A stretch of 64,000 nucleotides of DNA from Bacteroidales bacterium (GTDB taxonomy: Bacteria; Bacteroidota; Bacteroidia; Bacteroidales; F082): positions 1-64,000 of the forward strand of contig JAFYJV010000011.1 in NCBI GenBank assembly GCA_017537965.1, written 5' to 3'. A model generated the notes under the pieces. The model was not told where the DNA came from. It saw nothing but the letters and a program-made list of their open reading frames with translations, and made no database searches. Shown piece by piece: positions 1 to 8,648 of the stretch. The position numbers and the translations under genes were made by a program. The stretch's first letter is position 1. Every line of letters begins with the position of its first letter.

Positions 1-1
1 A

Positions 2-832
2 AACATCTATCTTGAGTCTGGCGACTTGGATTCTGCGGATTATTATTACAGCCGTTTGGAGGAACTTGTGTCCAAAACCGAGCCTAATGAAGATACTTGG
101 TTCTATTACGGTGTCCTGTCCGATTTTGCCGAAGAGCGCGGCGATTATGAAACCGCTTGCAAATACGGCTGTCTGTATGAGGAGGGCAGCAATTTAAGAG
201 AAATAGAGCAACAGGAGAACAATCTGGCGCTCATCAGCCATAAATATGACAGTGAGGTGATGCGGAACGAGTTGAACCGGAAAATCATCATCAAGCAGCG
301 CATCATCGTCATCGTCAGCTTGGTAGCGACTTTGGTTTTGGCAGCGTTGTTGGTTTCGCAAATCCGCTTGGCAAGACGGCGCAAACGCGAGGCCGAAATC
401 AATGCCGAGCTGTTCCACTTCAAGCAGCAGAACAAGGATTTGACCCAGAAACACGTTGAGCACGAGCAAATACAGCAGGACTATGCCGACCGCCTTTCGG
501 ACGCCCTGAAGAAGGAACAACGTATTATGCTATTATTGGATAACTATCTGAATAGCAACAAAAAAGCCATTCTTCTCAAAGACTTGGAAACGTTCGTTTA
601 CGATGACAAGAACCATTGGGAGGCCATGCTTGAGGTGGTGGACAAGCTTTACCCAGACCTTATGGCAACCCTCCAGAAGAAATATCCCGACTTGGACGAG
701 GACGAGCGGAAGTCCTACATCCTTTCCTACTTCAAGCTCTCGCGCCAAGAGGAAGCCGACTATCTCGGCACTACTGTCAACATGATTGACAAACTGCGTG
801 GAAGACGTAGAAAAAAGATGGAGGAAGGATAA
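2..832 (+). CDS. TPR/transmembrane/HTH regulator, C-terminal part (5' end outside window)
   Basis: The reading frame is open from the first bases of the window, so the true start lies upstream and about 277 residues are visible. The visible part has helical, TPR-like sequence, one transmembrane segment (IVIVSLVATLVLAALLV), a basic stop-transfer, a long coiled coil rich in Gln/Glu/Lys, and a C-terminal domain with a probable helix-turn-helix (EEADYLGTTVNMIDKLRGRR). This order (periplasmic TPRs, membrane span, coiled coil, cytoplasmic DNA-binding domain) is common in Bacteroidales regulators that join sensing and DNA binding in one protein. Target genes and ligand cannot be read from the sequence. 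TTG at 26 is just an internal leucine codon. Confidence 0.75.
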   Translation, partial: NIYLESGDLDSADYYYSRLEELVSKTEPNEDTWFYYGVLSDFAEERGDYETACKYGCLYEEGSNLREIEQQENNLALISHKYDSEVMRNELNRKIIIKQRIIVIVSLVATLVLAALLVSQIRLARRRKREAEINAELFHFKQQNKDLTQKHVEHEQIQQDYADRLSDALKKEQRIMLLLDNYLNSNKKAILLKDLETFVYDDKNHWEAMLEVVDKLYPDLMATLQKKYPDLDEDERKSYILSYFKLSRQEEADYLGTTVNMIDKLRGRRRKKMEEG

Positions 833-1010
833 AATACTTTGGACTGTTTCCAAAAAACGTTTGGAAGAGGCATTTTATTATCTTATTCGTTTTCAAGAAT
901 TTACACTTTTCATTACTCGAAATTGCTTGGAATGCCTGCCCGACCGCTTGACAAAGGTGGTTGGTTTGCAGCGACATATCACTAATTATTCACAATTAAA
1001 ATCAAAAGCA

Positions 1011-1469
1011 ATGAAGAGAGTTATTTATCTGCTTGGCATCATGCTCCTTATGACAGGAGCGGCCAAGGCGCAAGACGCAAAGACCCAGAGCGGTCCTGAA
1101 ATCGAATTTGAGGAAATCGTCCACGACTACGGCGATGTGCCTTACAACGGCAACGGCGAATGTGAGTTCCGTTTCACCAACACGGGCGACGCGCCCCTGC
1201 TGATTCAAAAACCCAAGTCAAGTTGCGGATGTACCATCCCTTCCTGGCCTAATGAGCCTATCCTCCCTGGTGAGTCGGATGTCATCAAGGTGACTTATAG
1301 GACCAATCGTGCTGGCAACTTCAACAAGACTGTTACGGTTACCTCCAATGCCATCAAGAACGCCACTGTGGTGTTGCGCATCAAGGGTCGAGTGCTTGAT
1401 CAACCCACGGAAACCCTTCCCGAAAAGACAGACGGCTTCGGCAATGGCTCTCCCGTCAACAACGACTGA
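1011..1469 (+). CDS. DUF1573 domain secreted protein
   Basis: 152 residues starting at an ATG followed by a clear signal peptide (MKRVIYLLGIMLLMTGAAKA, cleavage near AKA-QD). The open frame extends upstream but only the ATG at 1011 gives an export signal. The mature part is one DUF1573 domain (about residues 30-135), an immunoglobulin-like fold seen widely in Bacteroidota, with the family hallmark SSCGCT after a phrase close to 'FRFTNTGDAPL', and a beta-rich C-terminal half. Its biochemical role is unknown; related domains occur in periplasmic or surface proteins and possibly aid adhesion or assembly. It is monocistronic, with an intrinsic terminator 25 bases after the stop. Confidence 0.88.
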   Translation: MKRVIYLLGIMLLMTGAAKAQDAKTQSGPEIEFEEIVHDYGDVPYNGNGECEFRFTNTGDAPLLIQKPKSSCGCTIPSWPNEPILPGESDVIKVTYRTNRAGNFNKTVTVTSNAIKNATVVLRIKGRVLDQPTETLPEKTDGFGNGSPVNND

Positions 1470-1494
1470 TCTGAAGTCATTATTTGGTTATCAT

Positions 1495-1520
1495 AAAGCC
1501 GTCTAAGTCTAGACGGCTTT
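1495..1520 (+). terminator. Intrinsic terminator after the DUF1573 gene
   Basis: Perfect 10-bp inverted repeat AAAGCCGTCT / AGACGGCTTT (1495-1504 and 1511-1520) around a 6-base loop, ending in T residues. It lies just downstream of the DUF1573 stop and ahead of the protease promoter. Confidence 0.8.
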
Positions 1521-1595
1521 ATTCGTGCTTCTTAATCGATTTGTAAGGATTCCATACACTTTTCCAAAAGTAAAAAATATATAAATAACTATTTG

Positions 1596-1603
1596 TATAT
1601 TTG
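1596..1603 (+). promoter_or_regulatory. -7 box (TATATTTG) for the S8 protease
   Basis: Matches the Bacteroidota sigma-ABfr -7 consensus TAnnTTTG and sits 25 bases before the chosen ATG at 1629. No convincing -33 element is visible. Confidence 0.55.
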
Positions 1604-1628
1604 CAGTCCTACTAAAAAGCAATATCCC

Positions 1629-3212
1629 ATGAAAAAAAACATTATCGTTGTATTCATTATGACCTTGATGCTTTGCTCCATGGTTTCTTTAGGACAAGAG
1701 CAAGGGTCTCAAAGTCACGATGCCACGTATGTGGAAAACGAGTTCATCATCTGGCTGGAGCAAGGCGTGGATGCATCCGCTTTTGCCGTCAGCTCCAATT
1801 CCGGAATTGCGCCCAAAAGGCAACTTTCGGAACGGTTGAATATATGGCTTTTCGAGATTACGGACAGCAGAGAGCTGAGAGAAGACAAGATGGACCGTTT
1901 GGCTTCAAACGCTGATGTGCGTGTTATCCAAAACAACCATACCAACATCAAGCTGCGCGAAGCCGTTCCTGACGATCCGTACTATTACCAGCAATGGGCA
2001 CCTGCTATCATGAGTCTTCCACAGGCTTGGGAGGAATTCACTACTGGGGGTGTCACTGTAATAGGCGACACCATTGTGGTGGCCGTCATTGACGGAGGGG
2101 CTTATCTGTCTCATGAGGATTTGAATTTCTGGAAAAACTACCATGAGATTCCCAACAACGGAATCGATGATGACGGTAACGGTTATGTGGATGATTTCCA
2201 TGGTTGGAATGCTTATAGCCACAACGGCAATATCTCCAGCAATGACCACGGTACCCATGTAGCTGGCATTATCGGGGCGGTTGGTAACAACGGTAAGGGC
2301 GTTTGTGGTGTGAATTGGAACGTAAAGGTTATGCCGGTAGGTGGTAGTTCAGGCAACGAGTCTATCGTTGTGGAAGCCTATTCATACGTCTTGGAAATGC
2401 GTGCCCGATACAACGAGACCAATGGCGAGGAGGGTGCATTTGTTGTAGCCACCAATTCGTCGTTCGGTGTCGATTATGGCAACCCCGACAATTACCCGAT
2501 ATGGTGTTCCATGTATGACGAGATGGGCAATGTCGGGATATTGAGTTGTGGCGCAGGTCCCAACATGAACGTGAATGTCGATGTGGTCGGTGATGTGCCT
2601 TCCACTTGTCCTGGTAATTATCTGATTGGAGTCACCAACACCACCTCAGCCGATGTGAAATACAATAGTGCTGGTTACGGAATCAATAACATCGACATAG
2701 GGGCGCCGGGTACCACCATCTATTCCACTGTGCCCAACAATGGCTATGGTAACAAGACGGGTACTTCCATGGCAACCCCACAAGTCACTGGCACCATCGC
2801 ACTGATGTATGCGGCAATGCCTCAGGAGATGATGCAAGTCTGCAAAGACGACCCCGCCAATTTCTCCCTTTCGGTAAGGCAATCGCTATTTGACGGCGCC
2901 GACCATCTTGCCTCTCTTGACGGCTTGGTGGCTGAAGGCAGAAGATTAAATGCCTTAGGAGCCTTAAAAGAACTAATTGACAACTGGAGACCTAATGAGT
3001 TGGGTGAGAATAAAACGGAGGATTTCAAGGTCTATCCCAATCCTACGACAGGTAGTGTCACCGTGGAAGGCAAAGGACAACTAATCGTTACAAATTCTTT
3101 AGGGCAAGTCGTTTTAAGGAAGGAGATTGACGGGAAAAAGACGATGACATTGCCCTCGGGATTGTATTTCGTAAAGCTGGATGATACGGTAAGAAAAATC
3201 ATGGTGGAATAG
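1629..3212 (+). CDS. Subtilisin-like serine protease (S8) with T9SS type A sorting domain
   Basis: 527 residues. The ATG at 1629 starts a signal peptide (MKKNIIVVFIMTLMLCSMVS, cleaved near SLG-QE); an in-frame upstream extension is ignored because a -7 box covers it. A propeptide-like region is followed by the S8 domain with the triad Asp155 (VAVIDGG), His207 (NDHGTHVAG) and Ser380 (GTSMATP). The last 70 residues form a T9SS C-terminal domain with the usual landmarks FKVYPNPTTG, NSLGQ and LPSGLYFVKL. It should therefore be exported by Sec, cross the outer membrane through the PorU/Sov-type machinery and be released or anchored at the surface, with peptide degradation or protein maturation as likely roles. 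The regulator pair begins 26 bases downstream and may be co-transcribed. Confidence 0.92.
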   Translation: MKKNIIVVFIMTLMLCSMVSLGQEQGSQSHDATYVENEFIIWLEQGVDASAFAVSSNSGIAPKRQLSERLNIWLFEITDSRELREDKMDRLASNADVRVIQNNHTNIKLREAVPDDPYYYQQWAPAIMSLPQAWEEFTTGGVTVIGDTIVVAVIDGGAYLSHEDLNFWKNYHEIPNNGIDDDGNGYVDDFHGWNAYSHNGNISSNDHGTHVAGIIGAVGNNGKGVCGVNWNVKVMPVGGSSGNESIVVEAYSYVLEMRARYNETNGEEGAFVVATNSSFGVDYGNPDNYPIWCSMYDEMGNVGILSCGAGPNMNVNVDVVGDVPSTCPGNYLIGVTNTTSADVKYNSAGYGINNIDIGAPGTTIYSTVPNNGYGNKTGTSMATPQVTGTIALMYAAMPQEMMQVCKDDPANFSLSVRQSLFDGADHLASLDGLVAEGRRLNALGALKELIDNWRPNELGENKTEDFKVYPNPTTGSVTVEGKGQLIVTNSLGQVVLRKEIDGKKTMTLPSGLYFVKLDDTVRKIMVE

Positions 3213-3238
3213 TTTCCACGAGCATCAAGCCATTAGCC

Positions 3239-4579
3239 ATGTCCAAACTCAAATCAAAAATTCTGGTCGTTGACGACAACGCCGGCATCCGCTCGGCACT
3301 GAAAATCCTCTTGCCCATGCGCTTCGAGGAGGTGGAACTGATTGCCTCGCCGAAGGAACTGATGAGCACGATGCAACGCTTCAAGCCGGATGTGGTGTTG
3401 CTTGACATGAACTTCGACACCGACATTAACACTGGCAACGAGGGACTTTTTTGGCTTTCTGAGTTGAAACGTGAATTCAAAGAGCTGGAGGTGGTGCTAT
3501 TTACAGCTTACGCCGACATTGCCTTGGCTGTGGAAGGCATGAAACGCGGTGCCTTCGACTTCGTCGTGAAGCCTTGGGATAACGTCAAACTATTGAGTGT
3601 CCTGGAACAGGCATGTAACAAACGAAAGCCTAAGGCGGAACCGATGGAGACGCCTTCGCTGATGGTATGGAGCGAGAGTCCAAACATGACAGAACTGCAT
3701 CGCATGGTGGAGAAGATTGCGCCGACTGATGCCACGGTGCTTATTACAGGCGAGAACGGAACGGGTAAGGATGTGTTGGCCAATGAAATACATCGTCTTT
3801 CAAAGCGTAGTGGCAAGAGCATGGTGAGCGTCGATATAGGATCCATTACAGGTACCTTGTTTGAGAGCGAGCTGTTTGGCCATGTGAAAGGGTCTTTCAC
3901 CGATGCCCATGCCGACCATGTCGGGAAGTTTGAGTTGGCCAATGGCACCACACTATTCCTTGACGAGATCGGCAACATCCCCTTGAACCTGCAAGCCAAG
4001 CTGTTACGTGTACTCCAAAACCGTAGTGTGACAAGGGTGGGAGACACCAAATCGATTCCTATTGATATCCGACTGATTTGTGCCACCAACATGGATTTGG
4101 CAAAGATGGTGCGTGAAGGTCAGTTCAGAGAGGACCTCTATTACCGTATCAACACAGTGACGCTTCAACTGCCGCCGTTAAGGGAACGTACGGATGAGAT
4201 CGCTCCACTAGCCAACTTGTTTTTGGAACGCTTCGCTGAAAAGTATCATCGTGAGGTGAAAAGCATTGACGATGAAGCTGTTCGACTTCTGCAACGTTGC
4301 CAATGGAAAGGAAACATCCGCGAATTGCAAAACTGCATCGAGAAGGCAGTGATTTTGTCGGAAGGGGAGCGGATTCAGGCCAAAGACCTTCAAATCAACC
4401 CTGTGGATCTGGAAGACTACGTCGAGAGTTCGGCAAATCAAGAGTCGTTGGAGAATGCTGAGGAGAAGGTGATACGTGCCGCCATGAAGAAATACAACGG
4501 CAATCTTTCTCTGGTGGCGAAATCCTTGAATATCAGTCGTCCAACGCTTTATAACCGACTAAAGAAATACGGAATATGA
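3239..4579 (+). CDS. Sigma-54-dependent response regulator (NtrC family)
   Basis: 446 residues in standard NtrC order. The receiver domain (1-125) has acidic residues Asp13/Asp14 and phospho-acceptor Asp56 (LLDMNFD). The AAA+ domain (about 145-380) has Walker A GENGTGKD (171-178), a Walker B region FLDEIGN and the sigma-54 contact loop. The Fis-type helix-turn-helix (about 400-446) has NLSLVAKSLNISRPTLYNRL. The contact loop reads GSFTDA (218-223) instead of the textbook GAFTGA; similar forms occur in Bacteroidota regulators as I recall. It overlaps the histidine kinase start by 4 bases (ATGA), so the two are translationally coupled. Target promoters are not evident here. Confidence 0.93.
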   Translation: MSKLKSKILVVDDNAGIRSALKILLPMRFEEVELIASPKELMSTMQRFKPDVVLLDMNFDTDINTGNEGLFWLSELKREFKELEVVLFTAYADIALAVEGMKRGAFDFVVKPWDNVKLLSVLEQACNKRKPKAEPMETPSLMVWSESPNMTELHRMVEKIAPTDATVLITGENGTGKDVLANEIHRLSKRSGKSMVSVDIGSITGTLFESELFGHVKGSFTDAHADHVGKFELANGTTLFLDEIGNIPLNLQAKLLRVLQNRSVTRVGDTKSIPIDIRLICATNMDLAKMVREGQFREDLYYRINTVTLQLPPLRERTDEIAPLANLFLERFAEKYHREVKSIDDEAVRLLQRCQWKGNIRELQNCIEKAVILSEGERIQAKDLQINPVDLEDYVESSANQESLENAEEKVIRAAMKKYNGNLSLVAKSLNISRPTLYNRLKKYGI

Positions 4580-5433
4580 GCGCGTTGTGGTGGATCGGAA
4601 TCATCGTTGTGGCGGTCGCAGTGGCGATCGTCATTTCGGTCTGGCTGACTCGAAAGCATGACACCAAGAAGGTTTCTTACATGATGGATGCCCTTGAAGA
4701 TGATGAATTGAACTTCCGTTTTCAAGAGACCTCTTCCTTGAATCGCGCCCTCAACCGCATCCGTGGCATCTTTGAGCGGCGTAGCGCCATCAATGAGGAA
4801 GCCTCTTGGAGCAAGCTCTTCCGTGTAATGACTCACGAGATTATGAACACTGTTGCGCCCATCGCCTCTTTGAGCGACGCACTTTCAAAAGATGAGAATC
4901 TTGACGCAAAAGAAGGGCTGGAGACGATCGCGGCTTCCTCCAAAGACTTGATTCGATTTGTGGATTCTTATCGCAATTTCACCCAGTCGGTTCCATTGAC
5001 TAAAAAAGCTGTTTTGGTTGATGAACTGATTGATAGGGTTTTGAGACTCAACCGTCCGAAACTCGAAGAACAAGGCGTTACTTTGACTTATTCTGCTAAG
5101 ACGCCCGACTTGTTGATTTATGCCGATGAGGGCCAGTTGATGCAGGTGTTCAACAACATGATCAAGAACGCCGTGCAAGCAGGTGCCGTCTCCATTTGGA
5201 TCACCGCAGAACTTAACAAAGAAGACCAAATAGTCATCCGTATCGCCAACAACGGCAAGGCCATTCCACTGCGTCAACATGAAGAGATCTTTGTACCGTT
5301 TTACACTACCAAACCCAATGGCACCGGTATCGGCCTCAGCCTTTCCAAACAGATCATGGTGCGGCACAATGGCATGTTAAACTTAGTGCAAAGTGACGAC
5401 AGGATGACATCCTTTGCGCTGGTATTCAAATGA
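4576..5433 (+). CDS. Short membrane histidine kinase, partner of the sigma-54 regulator
   Basis: 285 residues. One N-terminal transmembrane segment (WIGIIVVAVAVAIVISVWL) is followed at once by a cytoplasmic linker and the kinase core: H box FRVMTHEIMNTVAPI with His87, N box VFNNMIKNAVQAG, and G box NGTGIGLSLSKQI. There is no periplasmic sensing domain and no room for PAS or a full HAMP, so the N-terminal input part seen in many NtrB-like kinases is missing. The start ATG overlaps the regulator's stop. It presumably phosphorylates the upstream regulator; its signal may come from another protein. The downstream outer-membrane gene is convergent, 25 bases away. Confidence 0.9.
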   Translation: MSALWWIGIIVVAVAVAIVISVWLTRKHDTKKVSYMMDALEDDELNFRFQETSSLNRALNRIRGIFERRSAINEEASWSKLFRVMTHEIMNTVAPIASLSDALSKDENLDAKEGLETIAASSKDLIRFVDSYRNFTQSVPLTKKAVLVDELIDRVLRLNRPKLEEQGVTLTYSAKTPDLLIYADEGQLMQVFNNMIKNAVQAGAVSIWITAELNKEDQIVIRIANNGKAIPLRQHEEIFVPFYTTKPNGTGIGLSLSKQIMVRHNGMLNLVQSDDRMTSFALVFK

Positions 5434-5458
5434 TTGGGCATTTCGATGGTTGGAACGT

Positions 5459-7648
5459 TCAGAATTTCCCTATGATTTCCATTTTTAAGTCGGTCTTGGT
5501 TTTTTCTTGAAGAATGGTGATCCCGATTCTTGAATAGAGACTTAGACAACCGAACAGATTGATCTTGCCCAGCAAGTAGATCCTCGTCCCCATGCCACTC
5601 AAGCTGGGGATGCTGAATGAACCCCAAACATCGTTTTCATAGATGCTGATTCTGCTGTTGTAGTCGTCGCTTTCAAAGAGGGCATATCGGAGACTAAGGT
5701 AGTATGGCTTTCCTCTTGGTTTGTATGCGATATCCTGGCTGACGAGATAGCCATGGCTGTTGATGCAATCATCGCTGGCATATTGTGCAAATGATAGCTT
5801 GTTGCTGAGTTGTAGGTTACCCAAAACCGCATAGTTGACATGTAACTGATAGGTGCGTTTGGTGTAGAAGATGGGGCGGTGGGAGAATACATGGTCGTCA
5901 GCGGAGTTTTTCATCTTGGTCTTTGACTTGAATCGTAGCTGTATGGTGGCATCGTTGCTTATTTGATGCGACACTTTCAGTTGGTATTCTTGTCCCCAAG
6001 ATGGCGTGTAAACCTGGCTCGTCAACCATTTGAAACGGAAGAAGTCGGCGTGTGCGATGACATCCCAACCGGGTGCTGGGGCGAGTTGCAACCCGATATA
6101 ATAGCCTTCTTCAGCTTGGCCGCGACTGCTTTCCTTGATGGCACCGAGGAAGAGGTTTTGGTAACGGGTGCCATAGTTACGGTAGAGTAGGGTGAAGTTG
6201 ATGTATCCTGCCGGCTTGGCGGTCATGCCTAACAGTCCCGCGAACGCGGCGTTGTCGCTCATGGAAAGCTCGCCGAAAAAGACCGTTTTGGGAAGCTGCC
6301 ATCGGAAATCCAATCCCATGTTGGTGAGTTGATCGCCACGGAAGAAAAACTGGTTGTATTTTGAAGGTTTGGGCTCAAGTATGGAGCTGAGTCTTACATG
6401 GTAGGCGGTGGCTCCAATCTCCAGCTGTGGACTGATGTAGGTGAGGTGACCGCCCCAGACCTGTTGCCTTATGGTGTTTCGCTTCATCAGTTCTCCCAAT
6501 GTGCGATGGTAGCCGCTTTCTTGCAAGGCACTGACGAGTTCTTGCTCTTCAAGGTCGTCGGTCAAGGTGTCGGATTCAGTCAAGGTGGCGTCGATTTTTC
6601 GATATGAGTAAAAGGCGGTGAGTTGGAAGGTGTGGTATTGGAGGGTGGTGGCGGCACCACGGAAGAACTTCCCTTCGCCGGCGGAGGCCTTTGGCCGAAC
6701 GCCGGCGGCTCTTTTCATCACCGAGCTTCCACCGGATGCCTTGCCGAAACTCAGCCCCGTCCATAGCGTCATGCCCTGCCCGAAACTGAGTTGATAGTCG
6801 CCTAAGGCCAACTCTTTGATGCCACATGGCCCGTCAGTCATGTAAAAATGCGCCCCATAGAAGTCGAATCCTGGCGGTCGGTATTTCCTCACCGTTTCCC
6901 GTAGCGTGTCGCTGAGCGCCCCAAATAACAGTAGCTCTCCCGCGTCTTTTTCCATGGCAACGCCCGCCCTGAGTCTCGACCCATAGCGATAGTTGTATTT
7001 CAGTTGCATTTTCCATGGGTCTCCCAATTCGTAGGCGTTGGGTCTTGCCAACATCAATGAATCGGACGCATCCTCTTGTGTTTCGGAGTTGTCGAACTTG
7101 CGGGCCATGTTCACCGTCACCTGGTGCTTTCCTTTTGTGACGGCTTTGCTCAGGGTGACTCTCTCTTGTTCCATAATATGATCGTTCTTTCCAAAAAAGA
7201 CGATGGGTGCAAGGATGGCAATAGTGTGTTCGTCGAAGGCCTCGATCATCCTCAGCTCTTCGATGAAAAGCAGGTCGCCGAAGTATCTTCGGTATTGTCG
7301 GAGACTCTCCATTTGGAAATGGCTTAGCAGCCCCAATTCGCACAGCTTCGTCGCGGCCTCGCTGTTGAGGTTGACGGGACTTCCTCTCAGGTGTTCGTAT
7401 TCAATAAGTAGTTCTTCGACGGCATCGCTCGCCTCCTCGCCGTCATCCGGCTCGTCGGCGAGGGCTTCCGCCTCTTCGAACAGCCTTTGGTACAGAAACT
7501 CTATGTTGCCATAGACCCTCAAGCTGTCGGAGTAAGGTCTGAGGCTGTCCGAAGGGAAGGGGACGGACTCTTCGAATTGTCCGAATGCCATGGCTTCAAA
7601 ACCCATCAATAATATCAATACCCATCTCCGTCTCATATACTCTCTCAT
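5459..7648 (-). CDS. Helix-hairpin-helix N-terminal, outer-membrane beta-barrel-like protein
   Basis: 729 residues with a signal peptide (MRRRWVLILLMGFEAMAFG, cleaved before Q). Either ATG at 7648 or the one at 7636 could be used; the second gives a more normal signal peptide. After an acidic segment, residues ~80-150 hold ComEA-like helix-hairpin-helix repeats (PVNLNSEAATKLCELGLLS, then FGDLLFIEELRMIEAFDE). The remainder alternates aromatic and polar residues as in a large beta-barrel, and ends in FLQE/KMEIIGKF-like strands. Such proteins recur in Bacteroidota and are called helix-hairpin-helix domain proteins; their function is not established. It lies 21 bases downstream of the PorV/PorQ-like gene on the same strand, so the two probably form an operon. 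Confidence 0.75.
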   Translation of the reverse strand: MREYMRRRWVLILLMGFEAMAFGQFEESVPFPSDSLRPYSDSLRVYGNIEFLYQRLFEEAEALADEPDDGEEASDAVEELLIEYEHLRGSPVNLNSEAATKLCELGLLSHFQMESLRQYRRYFGDLLFIEELRMIEAFDEHTIAILAPIVFFGKNDHIMEQERVTLSKAVTKGKHQVTVNMARKFDNSETQEDASDSLMLARPNAYELGDPWKMQLKYNYRYGSRLRAGVAMEKDAGELLLFGALSDTLRETVRKYRPPGFDFYGAHFYMTDGPCGIKELALGDYQLSFGQGMTLWTGLSFGKASGGSSVMKRAAGVRPKASAGEGKFFRGAATTLQYHTFQLTAFYSYRKIDATLTESDTLTDDLEEQELVSALQESGYHRTLGELMKRNTIRQQVWGGHLTYISPQLEIGATAYHVRLSSILEPKPSKYNQFFFRGDQLTNMGLDFRWQLPKTVFFGELSMSDNAAFAGLLGMTAKPAGYINFTLLYRNYGTRYQNLFLGAIKESSRGQAEEGYYIGLQLAPAPGWDVIAHADFFRFKWLTSQVYTPSWGQEYQLKVSHQISNDATIQLRFKSKTKMKNSADDHVFSHRPIFYTKRTYQLHVNYAVLGNLQLSNKLSFAQYASDDCINSHGYLVSQDIAYKPRGKPYYLSLRYALFESDDYNSRISIYENDVWGSFSIPSLSGMGTRIYLLGKINLFGCLSLYSRIGITILQEKTKTDLKMEIIGKF

Positions 7649-7669
7649 TCTCCTCCTTCTGTCTTCTGA

Positions 7670-8497
7670 CTACTGTCTTTCGAATTCATAGTTAATTCCA
7701 ATCTGAACCGATGCTCCCAGCATCTGGTGCATCTGGGCCGCCACGTCCACCTTGAGATGTCTCATGGAGTATGCTGCACCGAAACTCAGGATGTCGGGGT
7801 TGTGTTGTATCCCAGCCCGAAGGCTGAATTGCTTGAGCAACAGGTATTCGAAGCCTCCGCTCAGGCGTACGCCTGAGCGGAGGCGGTCCTTCTCCACGTC
7901 AACCTGTACCACGAAATCGTCAACGCATTGGAAAGCCAATCCGAAACGCATCACCACGGGAAGCTGGTCGCCGTTGAGGGTGGCGGTCTTGACTGGGATA
8001 GGGTGAAAGATGCAGGCACCTGCGCGGAGCCGCTCCGTTAGCTGTGATTGCATCCCCAAGCTGATGCTGAACGCTCCTCGGTTGGGATACCCCTCACCCC
8101 AGTGCAATAGCAGATAGTCGGCGCTCAAGCCCAACTGAAGATACGGCCCGAATCCTCGGGCGTATGCCAACCCCAACCGGCTCTCGCTATATTGACCGCC
8201 ACCGAATTGCTGGACACTTACGCCGAAACAGCCCACGTTGGGCACCGACTTGATCGCCGCTCCCGCTTTGAAAGCAGTCTCGCGCAAGAGCCACTGGTTC
8301 TCGTAGTAAAGCCCGAGATGCCAACTGTTGAGAAAGGCCATTCCCGCTGGATTGTTCTGCAAGGACCAAACGCTGCGTTCGCAGACCGACGTCCGTCCCA
8401 TGGCGGCAGCTCTTCCTCCGCTCACTCGAAATAGGTCGGTCGCCCAAAGTGGATGCCGCAGCAACATCCATAACGCTATGAACAAGATTTTTTTCAT
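7670..8497 (-). CDS. PorV/PorQ-like outer-membrane beta-barrel protein
   Basis: 275 residues with signal peptide (MKKILFIALWMLLRHPLWA). The start of the mature protein reads like the PorV/PorQ/UPF0164 group: RVSGGRAAAMGRTSV followed by WSLQNNPAGMAFL, then regular amphipathic strands with glycines to the end. PorQ and PorV are accessory outer-membrane proteins of the type IX secretion system; this one is shorter than typical PorQ and could be another member of the FadL-like superfamily. It is first of a two-gene operon with the helix-hairpin-helix protein. A -7 box lies 17 bases upstream of the ATG. Confidence 0.7.
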   Translation of the reverse strand: MKKILFIALWMLLRHPLWATDLFRVSGGRAAAMGRTSVCERSVWSLQNNPAGMAFLNSWHLGLYYENQWLLRETAFKAGAAIKSVPNVGCFGVSVQQFGGGQYSESRLGLAYARGFGPYLQLGLSADYLLLHWGEGYPNRGAFSISLGMQSQLTERLRAGACIFHPIPVKTATLNGDQLPVVMRFGLAFQCVDDFVVQVDVEKDRLRSGVRLSGGFEYLLLKQFSLRAGIQHNPDILSFGAAYSMRHLKVDVAAQMHQMLGASVQIGINYEFERQ

Positions 8498-8514
8498 ATC
8501 ATGGAAATATTTTG

Positions 8515-8522
8515 CAAAAATA
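8515..8522 (-). promoter_or_regulatory. -7 box (TATTTTTG) for the PorV/PorQ-like operon
   Basis: On the minus strand TATTTTTG matches TAnnTTTG, 17 bases before the ATG at 8497. Confidence 0.5.
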
Positions 8523-8623
8523 TATAATAATAGGTTGCAAAATACAAGATTGATGATGAATTATTTTCAAATATTGAATGGCGTTATTTTTGCATGAAAA
8601 TTGAAAGGTTTCCGAAAAATGTC

Positions 8624-8631
8624 TATCTTTG
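8624..8631 (+). promoter_or_regulatory. -7 box (TATCTTTG) with -33 TTG for the DUF456/transketolase operon
   Basis: TATCTTTG at 8624-8631, preceded at 20-base spacing by TTG (8601-8603). Both match the Bacteroidota promoter pattern. The DUF456 ATG follows 17 bases downstream. Confidence 0.65.
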
Positions 8632-8648
8632 CTAAATAATAGAATACT

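Noticed and set aside
846-868. Short inverted repeat TTCCAAA/TTTGGAA after the first gene
   Set aside because: Short stem and no T-tract; not convincing as a terminator.
1593-1628. Longer N terminus for the S8 protease
   Set aside because: It overlaps the -7 box and would bury the signal peptide.
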